Origin: Alphaproteobacteria bacterium
Lineage (GTDB): Bacteria; Pseudomonadota; Alphaproteobacteria; Reyranellales; Reyranellaceae
DNA: 64,000 bases
Reading direction: 5' to 3'
Assembly (NCBI GenBank): GCA_017308235.1
Contig: JAFKFL010000011.1
Coordinates: forward strand, 434,001-498,000
The notes below the pieces were generated by a model that searched no databases, had not been told where the DNA came from, and saw only the letters and a list, made by a program, of their open reading frames with translations. The translations under genes were made by a program, and so were the position numbers. Shown here in pieces: positions 40,458 to 49,080 of this stretch; within the stretch, counting starts at the first letter, position 1, and every line of letters starts with the position of its first letter.

Positions 40458-42056
40458 ATGAGCGTCGATCCCGCTGTCCTGCGCCGCCGCCGCTGGCTCA
40501 CCGTCGTGGTGATGATGGCCACCATCATGCAGGCGCTCGACGGTACCATCGCCAATGTGGCGCTGCCCAACATGCAGGGCTCGCTGTCGGCGACCCAGGA
40601 ACAGGTCGCCTGGGTGATCACGTCCTATATCGTGTCGGCCGCAATCGCGACGCCACTTGCCGGCTTCTGTGCGGTGCGCTTCGGCGTGCGACGCATCCTG
40701 GTGAGTTCGGTGATCGGCTTCACCATTGCCTCGATGCTATGCGGTGCCGCCCAGACTTTGGAGCAGCTCGTGCTGTTTCGCGCCCTGCAGGGCGTCTGCG
40801 GCGCTTCGCTGGTGCCGCTCAGCCAGACGCTGATGATGGAAGCCTATCCGCGCGAAGAGCAGGGCAAGGCGATGGCGATGTGGGGTGTCGGCACGATGCT
40901 GGGCCCGATCACCGGCCCGACGCTCGGCGGCTGGCTGACCGACCAATATACGTGGCGCTGGGTGTTCTACATCAACCTGCCGGTTGGCATTATGTGCGCC
41001 ATAGGGTTGATGATCCTGATCAAGAACAAGGCGAGCGACAATCCGCGGCCATTCGACCTGCTGGGCTTCACGCTGCTTTCGATCGCCATCGGTACGTTCC
41101 AGCTCATGCTCGATCGTGGCCAGCAGCTCGACTGGTTCGGCGCGCGCGAGATTGTTGTCGAGGCGGTCGTGGCCGGCGTCGCCATTTCGATGTTCGTGAT
41201 CCACATGCTGTCAGACGATCATCCCTTCCTGCCGCGCGATCTGTTCCGCGACCGGAATCTGATGCTGGGGATCATCTTCACCGCTGTCACCGGACTCCTG
41301 ATGATCGTGACGGCGACCCTGTTGCCGCCCTTTCTGCAGCAGCTCAAGGGTTACCCGGTGTTCACGACCGGTATCGTGATGGCGCCGCGCGGCGTGGGCA
41401 CGATGATCTCGATGTTCGCGGTGTCGCGTATGATCGGGCGAGTCGACGCGCGATGGCTGATCGCGCTGGGGCTCGGTCTGTGCGGGCTCTCGTTGTACGA
41501 CATGGCGTTGTTCACTCTAGATGTCAGTGAAGAAAGGGTGATCTGGAACGGCTTCCTGCAGGGGGTGGGACTCGGCTTGGTGTTCCCGCCGCTCACCACG
41601 CTCGCGTTCGCCACCGTTCCTGCCCGCATCCGCACCGAAGGCGCCGCCATCAATGCCCTGATGCGCAATCTCGGCGCGTCGATCGGCGTCGCTTCCCTGG
41701 TGGCGATCCTCGCGCGCAACACGCAGGAGAACCGCTCGCAGATGGTCGAGCACCTGACGCCCTTCAATCCGCTCTGGCGGTTCGGCACCACGCCAATCGA
41801 GAACGGGATCCCTGTCGATCGCTCCCGAATCATCGACTACCTGATGCCGTTCGGCTCGGGCTGGCCGTTCGGGTCTGTGCCGGTCGACGATCCCTCCAAG
41901 CTGATGGCCGTCTGGGGCGAGGAGCTCAACCGGCAGGCGGCGATGATCGCCTATCTGAACGATTTCCGGATTCTCGCGATTTCGGCGGTGATCTTCATTC
42001 CGCTGCTCTTCTTCATGCGTCGCCAGATCATGCTCGTCCGGCCGTCGCGACGCTAG
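40458..42056 (+). CDS. DHA2 family multidrug MFS permease (EmrB/QacA type)
   Basis: A 532-residue inner-membrane proton-driven exporter with about 14 predicted helices. Family markers are IMQALDGTIANVALPNMQGSLS in helix 1 (D1 motif), the motif-A region GFCAVRFGVRRILVSS, the antiporter motif C region LGPITGPTLGGWLTD near residue 152, and a C-terminal cytosolic segment rich in Arg. It pairs with the EmrA-like adaptor encoded just upstream. The exported compounds are unknown; hydrophobic uncouplers and antibiotics are typical for EmrAB. No MarR-type repressor gene is adjacent. Confidence 0.92.
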   Translation: MSVDPAVLRRRRWLTVVVMMATIMQALDGTIANVALPNMQGSLSATQEQVAWVITSYIVSAAIATPLAGFCAVRFGVRRILVSSVIGFTIASMLCGAAQTLEQLVLFRALQGVCGASLVPLSQTLMMEAYPREEQGKAMAMWGVGTMLGPITGPTLGGWLTDQYTWRWVFYINLPVGIMCAIGLMILIKNKASDNPRPFDLLGFTLLSIAIGTFQLMLDRGQQLDWFGAREIVVEAVVAGVAISMFVIHMLSDDHPFLPRDLFRDRNLMLGIIFTAVTGLLMIVTATLLPPFLQQLKGYPVFTTGIVMAPRGVGTMISMFAVSRMIGRVDARWLIALGLGLCGLSLYDMALFTLDVSEERVIWNGFLQGVGLGLVFPPLTTLAFATVPARIRTEGAAINALMRNLGASIGVASLVAILARNTQENRSQMVEHLTPFNPLWRFGTTPIENGIPVDRSRIIDYLMPFGSGWPFGSVPVDDPSKLMAVWGEELNRQAAMIAYLNDFRILAISAVIFIPLLFFMRRQIMLVRPSRR

Positions 42057-42064
42057 CCGTCCCG

Positions 42065-42109
42065 GGTACTCCGCCTTCGGCACTCCGCCCCTGGCACTCC
42101 GCATATGAT
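42065..42109 (+). promoter_or_regulatory. Three 14-base direct repeats running into a -10 box before trmJ
   Basis: GG(T/C)ACTCCGC recurs at 42065, 42079 and 42093, exactly 14 bases apart. The third copy runs directly into TATGAT (42104-42109), a good -10 box that ends 11 bases before the trmJ ATG and predicts a nearly leaderless transcript. The spacing suggests a regulator bound on one face of the helix at about 1.3-turn intervals, or simple tandem duplication. Confidence 0.45.
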
Positions 42110-42120
42110 ATAGGCTCGTC

Positions 42121-42885
42121 ATGGGACGCACGTCGAAGGGCCGGGCGACCGACGAACCGGGACCGGTTATCGTCATGGTGAGGCCGCAGCTTGGCGAGAA
42201 TATCGGCATGGCCGCGCGCGCCATGCTGAATTGCGGCCTGTCGACCTTGCGCCTGGTAAGCCCGCGCGACGGCTGGCCCAGCGATCGCGCCCAGCGCGCA
42301 GCCTCCGGCGCGGATGTCGTGCTGGAAAAGGCTAAGGTGTTCGAGACCGTGGGCGAAGCGGTAGCCGACCTCGAGCATGTCGTTGCGACCACCGCGCGCA
42401 ACCGCGAGCTCGTGCAGCGTATCGTTACGGCGCGGCAAGCCGCATCGGACATGCGCGGCTGGATCGTTCAGGGCCGGAAGGTCGGCATCCTGTTCGGCCC
42501 CGAGCGCACCGGGCTCGAGAACGAGGACATGGTCCACGCCGATACCGCACTTTCGATCCCGCTCAATCCGCAGTTCTCCTCGCTCAATGTGGCGCAGGCC
42601 GTGCTGCTGGTGGCTTATGAATGGGCTACCTCAAGCGATGTGACTCTGCCCGAGCGGTTGGCCGATCACGCCACGCGGCCCGCGACCAAGGAGGAGCTGC
42701 AGACTCTCTTCGCCCATCTCGAGCGCGCGCTCGACGAATCGGGCTTCCTGCGCCACAAGGCGATGCGGCCCGCGATGGTGCTCAATCTGCGCGCGCTCCT
42801 GCAGCGTGCCGCGATGACCGAGCAGGAGGCGCGGACCTTCCACGGCGTCATCAAGTTCCTGAGCAAGCACAAGCACGAGGAGTAG
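42121..42885 (+). CDS. trmJ: tRNA (cytidine/uridine-32-2'-O-)-methyltransferase, TrmJ family
   Basis: A 254-residue SPOUT-class methyltransferase that 2'-O-methylates position 32 in tRNA anticodon loops using S-adenosylmethionine. The trefoil-knot motifs are clear: VRPQLGENIGMAARAMLNCG (motif 1), GILFGPERTGLENEDM (motif 2) and SIPLNPQFSSLNVAQAVLL (motif 3). The C-terminal helical extension (residues 165-254) is usual for TrmJ. It is cytosolic. It is followed two bases later by an osmC-like gene and then yjbQ, so these probably share a transcript. Confidence 0.9.
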   Translation: MGRTSKGRATDEPGPVIVMVRPQLGENIGMAARAMLNCGLSTLRLVSPRDGWPSDRAQRAASGADVVLEKAKVFETVGEAVADLEHVVATTARNRELVQRIVTARQAASDMRGWIVQGRKVGILFGPERTGLENEDMVHADTALSIPLNPQFSSLNVAQAVLLVAYEWATSSDVTLPERLADHATRPATKEELQTLFAHLERALDESGFLRHKAMRPAMVLNLRALLQRAAMTEQEARTFHGVIKFLSKHKHEE

Positions 42886-42887
42886 GG

Positions 42888-43310
42888 ATGTCCACCACAG
42901 CGAAGATCTCCTGGGTCGAGGGCGCGCTGTTCGTCGCCGAGGCCGGCAGCGGCCACACCATCACGATGGACGGCGCGCCAGATATCGGCGGCCGCAATCT
43001 CGCTTCGCGACCGATGGAAGTGGTGCTGATGGGCATGGGCGGCTGCACCGCGATCGACGTGGTGGCGATGTTGAGGAAGCAACGCCAGGACATCGAGGGC
43101 GTTGAGGTCTCGTTGGTCGCCGAGCGTGCCGAGGACCATCCCAAGGTCTTCACCTCGGTGAAACTTGTCTACACGGTGCGTGGCCGCAAATTGAACCGCG
43201 CCTTGGTGGAGCGGGCGGTAGGCCTCTCCGACGAGAAGTATTGTTCGGCGACCGCCATGGTGAAGAAATCGGCCAACGTCACCCATGAGGTCGTGCTGGT
43301 CGAGGTCTGA
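42888..43310 (+). CDS. OsmC family peroxiredoxin-like protein
   Basis: A 140-residue OsmC/Ohr-fold protein of the YhfA-like branch. The two redox cysteines are visible: the first in MGGCTAIDVVAML near residue 50, the second in DEKYCSATAMVKK near residue 115. Such proteins reduce organic hydroperoxides using thiol donors, although the YhfA branch has poorly known substrates. It is cytosolic and homodimeric by family. The start at 42888 follows the trmJ stop by two bases, with GGAG just upstream in AGGAGTAGGG. Confidence 0.88.
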   Translation: MSTTAKISWVEGALFVAEAGSGHTITMDGAPDIGGRNLASRPMEVVLMGMGGCTAIDVVAMLRKQRQDIEGVEVSLVAERAEDHPKVFTSVKLVYTVRGRKLNRALVERAVGLSDEKYCSATAMVKKSANVTHEVVLVEV

Positions 43311-43340
43311 TAGTGCAGCCCGAATCCACAGCGGATTGTC

Positions 43341-43763
43341 ATGGAGCAAGCTCGAGGTTCTTTAACCGTTCATGCGCAGCGACAAGGACTCACCGAGATC
43401 ACCGGCGAGATCGCTGCATGGGTCGCCGCGCAGGAGGTGGGCAACGGCCTGCTCACGGTGTTCATTCGGCACACATCGGCCTCCCTCCTGATTCAGGAGA
43501 ACGTGGACCGGGACGTGCAACGGGACTTGGAAAGATTCCTGATGAGGCTTGTTCCCGAGTCTGACACGGATTATCGGCACGACGCCGAAGGGCCCGATGA
43601 TATGCCCGCCCACATCAAGGGCGCGCTGACCCAAACCCACCTCAGCATCCCGGTCGGCGCGGGGCGCCTGATGCTCGGCAGATATCAGGGCATCTTTCTC
43701 TTCGAACACCGCCGCACGCCTCGTCCTCGGGAGATCGTTCTGCACCTCATTGGAATGGCGTAG
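43341..43763 (+). CDS. yjbQ: YjbQ family protein (UPF0047)
   Basis: A 140-residue homotrimer-forming protein of the UPF0047 family. The conserved motif block VFIRHTSASLLIQENVDRDVQRDLERF (residues 36-62; His, Thr and Asn form the putative metal site) is intact, as are the SDTDYRHDAEGPDDMPAHI segment and the C-terminal LGRYQGIFLFEHR. The E. coli homologue has weak thiamine-phosphate synthase activity when overproduced; the true role is unknown. It lies 30 bases after the osmC-like gene. The rpsD promoter region begins directly after its stop. Confidence 0.9.
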   Translation: MEQARGSLTVHAQRQGLTEITGEIAAWVAAQEVGNGLLTVFIRHTSASLLIQENVDRDVQRDLERFLMRLVPESDTDYRHDAEGPDDMPAHIKGALTQTHLSIPVGAGRLMLGRYQGIFLFEHRRTPRPREIVLHLIGMA

Positions 43764-43840
43764 AATCCCGATGCCATCGGCATCAAATGCTTCTCACTTC
43801 GATGAAAAACCGTAAGAAAATAGGGGTTATCCCTGCCGAC

Positions 43841-43868
43841 TTGACGGCAGCCGTTCCGCCAGTATGTT
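43841..43868 (+). promoter_or_regulatory. Sigma-70-type promoter for rpsD
   Basis: TTGACG (43841-43846) and TATGTT (43863-43868), separated by 16 bases, make a strong housekeeping promoter ahead of rpsD. Transcription would begin near 43876, giving a leader of about 135 bases. Position and match support a dedicated rpsD promoter independent of the trmJ-osmC-yjbQ genes. Confidence 0.6.
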
Positions 43869-43869
43869 C

Positions 43870-44011
43870 CGCCCCTCTCCGGAGAACGTGGTGGCTGGCC
43901 CTTTGGGGCCTTCCTCCCGCCCCGAGCAAGGCCCGCTGAAAGCAGCGGGGACTCGGATCCAGGCCTATCCGGACAACAGCGTCGCATGACGCACAACGAT
44001 GGAGCGATCGC
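43870..44011 (+). promoter_or_regulatory. Structured 5' leader of rpsD
   Basis: About 140 bases of gene-free leader contain stacked hairpins. One is GGCCC-TTTG-GGGCC (43897-43910). A second pairs CCGAG (43922-43926) with CTCGG (43952-43956) around the perfect stem CCCGCTG-AAAG-CAGCGGG (43932-43949). S4 represses its own mRNA in other bacteria through a structured leader, so this is a candidate autoregulatory site, but it does not look like the gammaproteobacterial alpha-operon pseudoknot. Confidence 0.4.
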
Positions 44012-44626
44012 GTGAGCAAGCGCGAGAATTCGAAGTACAAGATCGACCGCCGCCTCAGGGTCAACCTGTGGGGCCGTCCCAAGAGCCCGATCAACAAGCG
44101 CGAATACGGACCCGGCCAGCATGGCCAGGGCCGCCAGAAGCCGACCGACTACCGCCTGCAGCTCATGGCCAAGCAACGGCTCAAGGGCTACTACGGCTCG
44201 GTCTCTGAGCGTCAGCTCCGTCGCTACTATCTCGAGGCGGTGCGCCGCAAGGGCGATACCGGCGAGAATCTGGTCGAGCTACTGGAGCGTCGGCTGGATG
44301 CCGTCATCTACCGCATGAAGTTCGCGATCACGCCATTCGCCTCGCGCCAGCTCGTGAGCCACGGCCACGTCAAGGTGAACGGCCGTCGGGTCAACATCGC
44401 GTCCTATCTGGTGCGCGACAACGACGTGATCGAGCTCACGGCCAAGGCCAAGGAGATGGCCCGCGTGATCGAATCGACGCAGAGCGCCGAGCGCGACGTG
44501 CCGGAATACGTGACAGCCGACCACAAGGAAATGAAGGGCACCTTCGTGCGCGGGCCGAAGCTCGCCGACGTGCCCTATCCGGTGCAGATGGAGCCGTCGC
44601 TGGTGGTCGAGTACTACAGCCGCTGA
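44012..44626 (+). CDS. rpsD: 30S ribosomal protein S4
   Basis: A 204-residue small-subunit assembly protein that binds 16S rRNA near the 5' domain. The N-terminal domain has [19 protein letters not shown] and lacks the four-Cys zinc knuckle of some species, as is usual in alphaproteobacteria. The S4 RNA-binding domain follows ([42 protein letters not shown], residues 92-140). The C-terminus, [16 protein letters not shown], is standard. The start is GTG. It is a stand-alone gene here, not in the alpha operon, which is the usual alphaproteobacterial arrangement, and is followed by a strong intrinsic terminator. Confidence 0.98.
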   Translation: MSKRENSKYKIDRRLRVNLWGRPKSPINKREYGPGQHGQGRQKPTDYRLQLMAKQRLKGYYGSVSERQLRRYYLEAVRRKGDTGENLVELLERRLDAVIYRMKFAITPFASRQLVSHGHVKVNGRRVNIASYLVRDNDVIELTAKAKEMARVIESTQSAERDVPEYVTADHKEMKGTFVRGPKLADVPYPVQMEPSLVVEYYSR

Positions 44627-44655
44627 TCCTGTTCGTCGGCCGCACAACGAAAGCG

Positions 44656-44683
44656 AAAGCCCGCCCCGGTGGCGGGCTTTTTT
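44656..44683 (+). terminator. Rho-independent terminator of rpsD
   Basis: A perfect 10-bp GC-rich stem, AAAGCCCGCC (44656-44665) and GGCGGGCTTT (44671-44680), with a five-base loop is followed by a further TTT. It begins 30 bases after the rpsD stop, a textbook intrinsic terminator. Confidence 0.92.
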
Positions 44684-44720
44684 GCGCCAGCCTACTGTCT
44701 CGCCACCAAGGGAGTGACGC

Positions 44721-45896
44721 ATGACCGAAGAGATCGGCGCCTTCGTGCCTGGGCCGCGCGTACGCATCGAGGGCCGTGCAGGCGGCCCATTATCGGGCCT
44801 CACCTTCGCCGCCAAGGATCTATTCGACGTGGCGGGTGTGCCGACCGGTGGTGGCAATCACGACTGGCCGACCGGCCGGCCGGTGCCGCAGCGCCATTCA
44901 TGGGCGGTGCAGACGTTGCTCGATGCCGGCGCCACGCTGATTGGCAAGACGATCACCGACGAGGTGTCGCTCGGCATCCTGGGCGAGAACGCCTTCGACG
45001 GCACGCCGGTCAACGTTCGCGCGCGCGGCCGAGTCCCGGGCGGCTCGTCCTCGGGCTCGGCCGCGGTCGTTGCGGCGGGGATTTGCGATACGGCGCTCGG
45101 CACCGATTCCGGCGGCTCGGTGCGCGTGCCGGCGAGCTTCTGCGGCCTCTACGGCATCCGCCCCACGCACGGACGCATCGACGTGACCGGCATGTTGCCT
45201 CAGGCACCGACGGCCGACACGACCGGTTGGTTCGCTCGCGATGCCGAAACATTCGCCAAAGTCTCCTCGGTGATGCTGGACGAGGCGATCCCGGCTACGT
45301 TGCCGACGCGCCTGGTGATCGCCGTCGACACGTTCGGCTTTGCCGATGCCAATGTCTCGGCGGCCTTGCAGCCGATGGTCAAGCGACTGACCGGGCTGGT
45401 CGACCAGAGCCGCGAGGACGTCATGGCGCCGCAGGGTCTATCGGTTTGGGCGCGGGCACTGCGCAGTTTGCAGCCGGTCGAGGCTTACGCGACGTTCAAG
45501 GACTGGCTCGACACGCGCAACCCGCGCATGGCCTTTTCGGTGGCGCGTGGTCTGCTGGCGGGCGCGATGGTTCCGGCGAGCGAGCAGAGCTGGGCCAATC
45601 TCATGCGTCAGGAAGCGCGCGCCCGTATGGCCTATCTCCTGCCGGCCGGCACGATCCTTTGTATGCCGACGACACCGTTTCCTGCGCCGCTTGCGGGGCA
45701 GTCGTTGTCTGTGCTCGATCCGCTGCGCGACCGCATCACCTGCCTCTGCGCACAGGGCGGGTTGGCGGGCCATCCGCAGGTCAACCTTCCTGGTGCTACG
45801 GTCGACGGCCTGCCGATCGGCCTGTCCATCATTGGCGCGCGCGGCAGTGATGCCAGTCTCGTCGCGGTAGCTCGCGCGCTCGCGACCCAGAAATAG
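44721..45896 (+). CDS. Amidase (short amidase-signature family, AMI1/AtzF-like)
   Basis: A 391-residue amidase-signature enzyme. The triad is K32 in FAAKDLFDVAG, cis-Ser in VPGGSSSGSAAVVAAG near residue 110, and nucleophilic Ser in GTDSGGSVRVPASFCGLYG near residue 133. It is shorter than the two amidases near 25 kb (about 470 residues), lacking much of the middle insert, as in plant AMI1 and some hpx/atz-type enzymes. The next gene codes for an AtzH/HpxZ-like protein, which in other operons accompanies amidases acting on cyclic-urea or triazine breakdown products such as oxalurate, biuret or allophanate. That context suggests a ureide- or carbamoyl-type substrate; this is inference. Confidence 0.88.
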   Translation: MTEEIGAFVPGPRVRIEGRAGGPLSGLTFAAKDLFDVAGVPTGGGNHDWPTGRPVPQRHSWAVQTLLDAGATLIGKTITDEVSLGILGENAFDGTPVNVRARGRVPGGSSSGSAAVVAAGICDTALGTDSGGSVRVPASFCGLYGIRPTHGRIDVTGMLPQAPTADTTGWFARDAETFAKVSSVMLDEAIPATLPTRLVIAVDTFGFADANVSAALQPMVKRLTGLVDQSREDVMAPQGLSVWARALRSLQPVEAYATFKDWLDTRNPRMAFSVARGLLAGAMVPASEQSWANLMRQEARARMAYLLPAGTILCMPTTPFPAPLAGQSLSVLDPLRDRITCLCAQGGLAGHPQVNLPGATVDGLPIGLSIIGARGSDASLVAVARALATQK

Positions 45897-45931
45897 GCCA
45901 TGAAACAGGCCGAAAAACAGGAAAGGGAGCC

Positions 45932-46336
45932 ATGCCGGATCTGACGCCGAACATTCCCGAGGTCGTCGCCGAGGTGAGCGCGCTGTTCGAGCGCTACGAA
46001 CAGGCCTTGATCGACAAGAACCTCGATGTCCTCGACACGACCTTCTGGAACAGCGCCCATACGATCCGGCTCGCCAACAACGAGCACGGCTACGGCTTCG
46101 ACCGGATCCATGCTCATCGCATCGCCCGTCCGCCCGGTCCCGGTACAAAGGAGAAGCGCTACCGTCTCGATATCCTGACCCTGGGTCGCGACATCGCCAC
46201 CGTGAACCTCGTCTACAAGGTGCGCGGCAAGGAGATGACCGGCCGGCAGAGCCAGACCTGGGTGCGCTTCCCCGACGTTGGTTGGCGAGTGATTTCGGCC
46301 CACGTCTCGATGATCAGCGAACAGCCGGTTCTCTAG
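45932..46336 (+). CDS. AtzH-like / HpxZ family protein
   Basis: A 134-residue protein with a SnoaL-like cone fold (DUF3225/AtzH). It shows VVAEVSALFERYEQALIDKN at the N-terminus, WNSAHTIRLANNEHGYGFDRIHAHR, and a C-terminal beta sheet, GRQSQTWVRFPDVGWRVISAHVS. Homologues HpxZ and AtzH occur beside amidases in oxalurate and cyanuric acid catabolism, where AtzG/AtzH-like small proteins support the amidase. It starts 35 bases after the amidase stop with AAAGGGAG upstream. It probably forms a functional pair with that amidase. Confidence 0.82.
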   Translation: MPDLTPNIPEVVAEVSALFERYEQALIDKNLDVLDTTFWNSAHTIRLANNEHGYGFDRIHAHRIARPPGPGTKEKRYRLDILTLGRDIATVNLVYKVRGKEMTGRQSQTWVRFPDVGWRVISAHVSMISEQPVL

Positions 46337-46359
46337 AACAAGCAAAAGCGGAGGCAACG

Positions 46360-47406
46360 ATGAGTGATGCACAACCACGCCTCGGCAACTCGCTGAAGCC
46401 GCCCAATCCGGCTTGGCTTGCGAAGGTAAGCGAGCCTGCCCTCGAGCCTGACCTGCCGATCGTCGATCCGCACCATCATCTTTGGGAACGCGGCGACATG
46501 ATCTACATGTACCGCGACCTCCTGGAGGATCTTCAGGCCGGCCATAACATCGTCTCCACCGTCTTCATCGACTGCCGCTCGATGTACCGCAAGGAGGGGC
46601 CGACGGAGATGCGGCCGCTCGGCGAGACCGAGTTCGTGAACGGCGTCGCGGCGATGTTCGCAAGCGGCAGCTACGGCGCGTCGCGCGCCTGTGCCGGCAT
46701 CGTGAGTTATGCCGACCTTCGTCTCGGAGCGAAGGCTCGGGAGGTGCTGGAAGCGCAGGTAGCCGCCGGCAACGGCCGCTTCCGCGGCATTCGCTACGCT
46801 ACCGGCTGGGACAAGCACGGGGAGATCCGGCCTACTCATACCAACCCGCCGCAAGGGCTGATGGCCGACAAGACCTGGCGGGAGGGCTTTGCCCAACTCG
46901 GCAAGCTCGGCCTTACCTTCGATGCCTGGCTCTACCATCCGCAACTGGGCGAACTCGCCGAGCTCGCCGGTGCCTTTCCCGACATCGCGATCATCCTCGA
47001 CCACGTCGGCGGTCCGTTGGGCTATGGCCCTTACGGTTCGCGTCACAAGGAGGAGTTTGCGGCCTGGAAGGCATCGATGGCGACGCTTGCCCGGCACGCC
47101 AACGTCACCGTGAAGGTGGGCGGGCTCGGCATGCCGATGGGATGGTTCGACTTCTACGATCGGCCGGCGCCGCCTACCTCTCAGATGCTGGCGGACGCTT
47201 TCAAGCCCTGGGTCGAAACCTGCATCGAGCTGTTCGGCGCCGAACGCTGCATGTTCGAGAGCAATTTCCCGGTCGACAAGATCACATCGAGCTACAGCGT
47301 CCTATGGAACGCCTTCAAGCGGTTGGCGGCGAAGGCCTCGGCGGCCGAGAAGAAGGCACTATTCTCGGGGACTGCTGCGCGGGTCTACAAGCTTGCGCTT
47401 GCGTGA
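46360..47406 (+). CDS. Metal-dependent amidohydrolase (amidohydrolase_2 family)
   Basis: A 348-residue TIM-barrel hydrolase of the 2-pyrone-4,6-dicarboxylate lactonase/ACMSD-like amidohydrolase family. The metal-binding start is LPIVDPHHHLWERGD near residues 34-48. IAIILDHVGGPLG supplies a later metal or base His. CMFESNFPVDK near residue 305 holds the usual C-terminal acidic motif. It hydrolyses lactones or cyclic amides and often follows amidases in catabolic clusters. GGAGG sits before the ATG at 46360; the longer reading overlaps the AtzH-like gene. A solute-binding protein gene starts 56 bases downstream, so uptake and breakdown of the same compound is plausible. Confidence 0.87.
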   Translation: MSDAQPRLGNSLKPPNPAWLAKVSEPALEPDLPIVDPHHHLWERGDMIYMYRDLLEDLQAGHNIVSTVFIDCRSMYRKEGPTEMRPLGETEFVNGVAAMFASGSYGASRACAGIVSYADLRLGAKAREVLEAQVAAGNGRFRGIRYATGWDKHGEIRPTHTNPPQGLMADKTWREGFAQLGKLGLTFDAWLYHPQLGELAELAGAFPDIAIILDHVGGPLGYGPYGSRHKEEFAAWKASMATLARHANVTVKVGGLGMPMGWFDFYDRPAPPTSQMLADAFKPWVETCIELFGAERCMFESNFPVDKITSSYSVLWNAFKRLAAKASAAEKKALFSGTAARVYKLALA

Positions 47407-47462
47407 CAGTTAACGCCTGACGGCTCTAGACTTCTCCTTTGCTTTCCGGGGGGAGACAGGTC

Positions 47463-49034
47463 ATGCGTCGTCTTGTTGTCGCGTCGGTTGTCGCTCTGAT
47501 TGCCGCTTTGGGTTCGTTTGCAGCCTCGGCAGAAACTGTCCTGAAAGTCGTCATGCATTCCGATGTGAAGGCACTCGATCCGATCTGGAGCGGCGCCTAC
47601 ATCACGCGCAACTTCGGTTACATGATCTACGACACGTTGTTTGCGATTGACGAGAAGTTCCAGGTGAAACCGCAGATGGTCGATACCTGGAATACCAGCG
47701 ACGACGGCCTCGTCTGGACCTTCAAACTGCGCGACGGGCTCGAATGGCACGATGGCACGCCGGTCACGTCCGATGACTGCATCGCCTCGATCAAGCGTTG
47801 GGCATCGCGTGATGCGATGGGACAGAAGATGGCCTCGGTGCTGTCGGAATACAAAGCCGTCGATCCCAAGACCTTCCAGATCGTGCTGAAGCAGAAGTTC
47901 GGCCCGCTGCTCGAGGCGCTCGGCAAGCCGTCGGTCGTCGTGCCGTTCATGATGCCCAAGAAGATGGCCGAAGTGGATGCCTTCACCCAGAGCGATAACG
48001 CGATCGGTTCGGGTCCCTTCATCTTCAAGAAGGAAGCATGGAAGCCGGGCGAGAAGCTGATCTTCGTGAAGAACCCCAAATACAAACCCCGGTCCGAGCC
48101 GATGTCCGGTCTGTCGGGCGGCAAGGTGGTCAATATCGATCGTGTTGAATGGATCTGGATTCCCGACGCCGAAACCCAGGTCAGCGCCTTGATCAACGGC
48201 GAGATCGATATGATCGAGAGCCTCGACTACGATCATATTCCGGTGCTGGAGAAGACCAAGGGCGTCAGGATCGTGACCAGCCGAGTCTCGAACCAGTACG
48301 TGTTCCGCATGAACTGGCTAACGGCGCCCTTCAACAACGTGAAGGTTCGGCAGGCGGCTGCCTATGCGCTCAGCGAAGAGGAGTTCCTGCAGGCCAATAT
48401 TGGCGACAAGCGCTTCTACCGGACCTGCAAGGCGATGTTCACTTGCGATTCACCATACGCCTCGACGGCTGGCATGGATGGGCTGATCGAAGGCAATGTC
48501 GCCAAGGCCAAAGAGCTGCTTGCTGAAGCCAAGTATGATGGGACGGTCGTCGTCATACCCCAGCCGACCGACCTCGGCGTCATCAAGCAACTCGCTCCAG
48601 TGGCCAAGGCGCAACTCGAGCGCGCCGGCTTCAAGGTCGACGTCCAGCCGATGGACTGGCAGAGCATGGTGACGCGTCTCACGACCAAGAAAGGCCTGCC
48701 GTCGGAAGGCGGCTGGAGCGCTTTCGGTACAAGCTGGTCGCAGGTCGATATCCTCGATCCGCTGATGACTCCGAATCTCGCGGCGACCTGCGAGAAGGCG
48801 CGCGCTGGTTGGCCCTGCGATCCCGCACTCGAGAAGCTGCGGGACAAGTTTGTGCAGGCAGAGACGCCGGAGGAGAAGAAGGCGGCTGCTGACGCCGTGC
48901 AGACCTATGCAATGCAGGTCGTCACTCATGTGCCGCTGGGTGAATGGTTTGCCGTCAGTGCCGTGCGGGACAACGTCGTGCTTCCTGCGGTTCTGCCACC
49001 GGTGACGGTGTTTTGGGGCGCCAGCAAGAAATAG
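47463..49034 (+). CDS. ABC transporter substrate-binding protein, family 5, copy 1
   Basis: A 523-residue periplasmic binding protein (SBP_bac_5, cluster C, for peptides or other large solutes). The signal peptide is residues 1-23 (VVALIAALGSFAASAE). The mature start reads TVLKVVMHSDVKALDPIWSGAYITRN. Conserved lobes include LRDGLEWHDGTPVTSDDCIASIKRW near residues 95-120 and GSGPFIFKKEAWKPGEKL near 185. It is nearly the same as the next gene product along its length, a tandem duplicate. No permease or ATPase gene is adjacent. GGGGGAG precedes the ATG at 47463. Confidence 0.92.
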   Translation: MRRLVVASVVALIAALGSFAASAETVLKVVMHSDVKALDPIWSGAYITRNFGYMIYDTLFAIDEKFQVKPQMVDTWNTSDDGLVWTFKLRDGLEWHDGTPVTSDDCIASIKRWASRDAMGQKMASVLSEYKAVDPKTFQIVLKQKFGPLLEALGKPSVVVPFMMPKKMAEVDAFTQSDNAIGSGPFIFKKEAWKPGEKLIFVKNPKYKPRSEPMSGLSGGKVVNIDRVEWIWIPDAETQVSALINGEIDMIESLDYDHIPVLEKTKGVRIVTSRVSNQYVFRMNWLTAPFNNVKVRQAAAYALSEEEFLQANIGDKRFYRTCKAMFTCDSPYASTAGMDGLIEGNVAKAKELLAEAKYDGTVVVIPQPTDLGVIKQLAPVAKAQLERAGFKVDVQPMDWQSMVTRLTTKKGLPSEGGWSAFGTSWSQVDILDPLMTPNLAATCEKARAGWPCDPALEKLRDKFVQAETPEEKKAAADAVQTYAMQVVTHVPLGEWFAVSAVRDNVVLPAVLPPVTVFWGASKK

Positions 49035-49080
49035 CTCATCTGCCCATAACCTCGTCGTCACTCAGGAGTAGAGTAAAATC

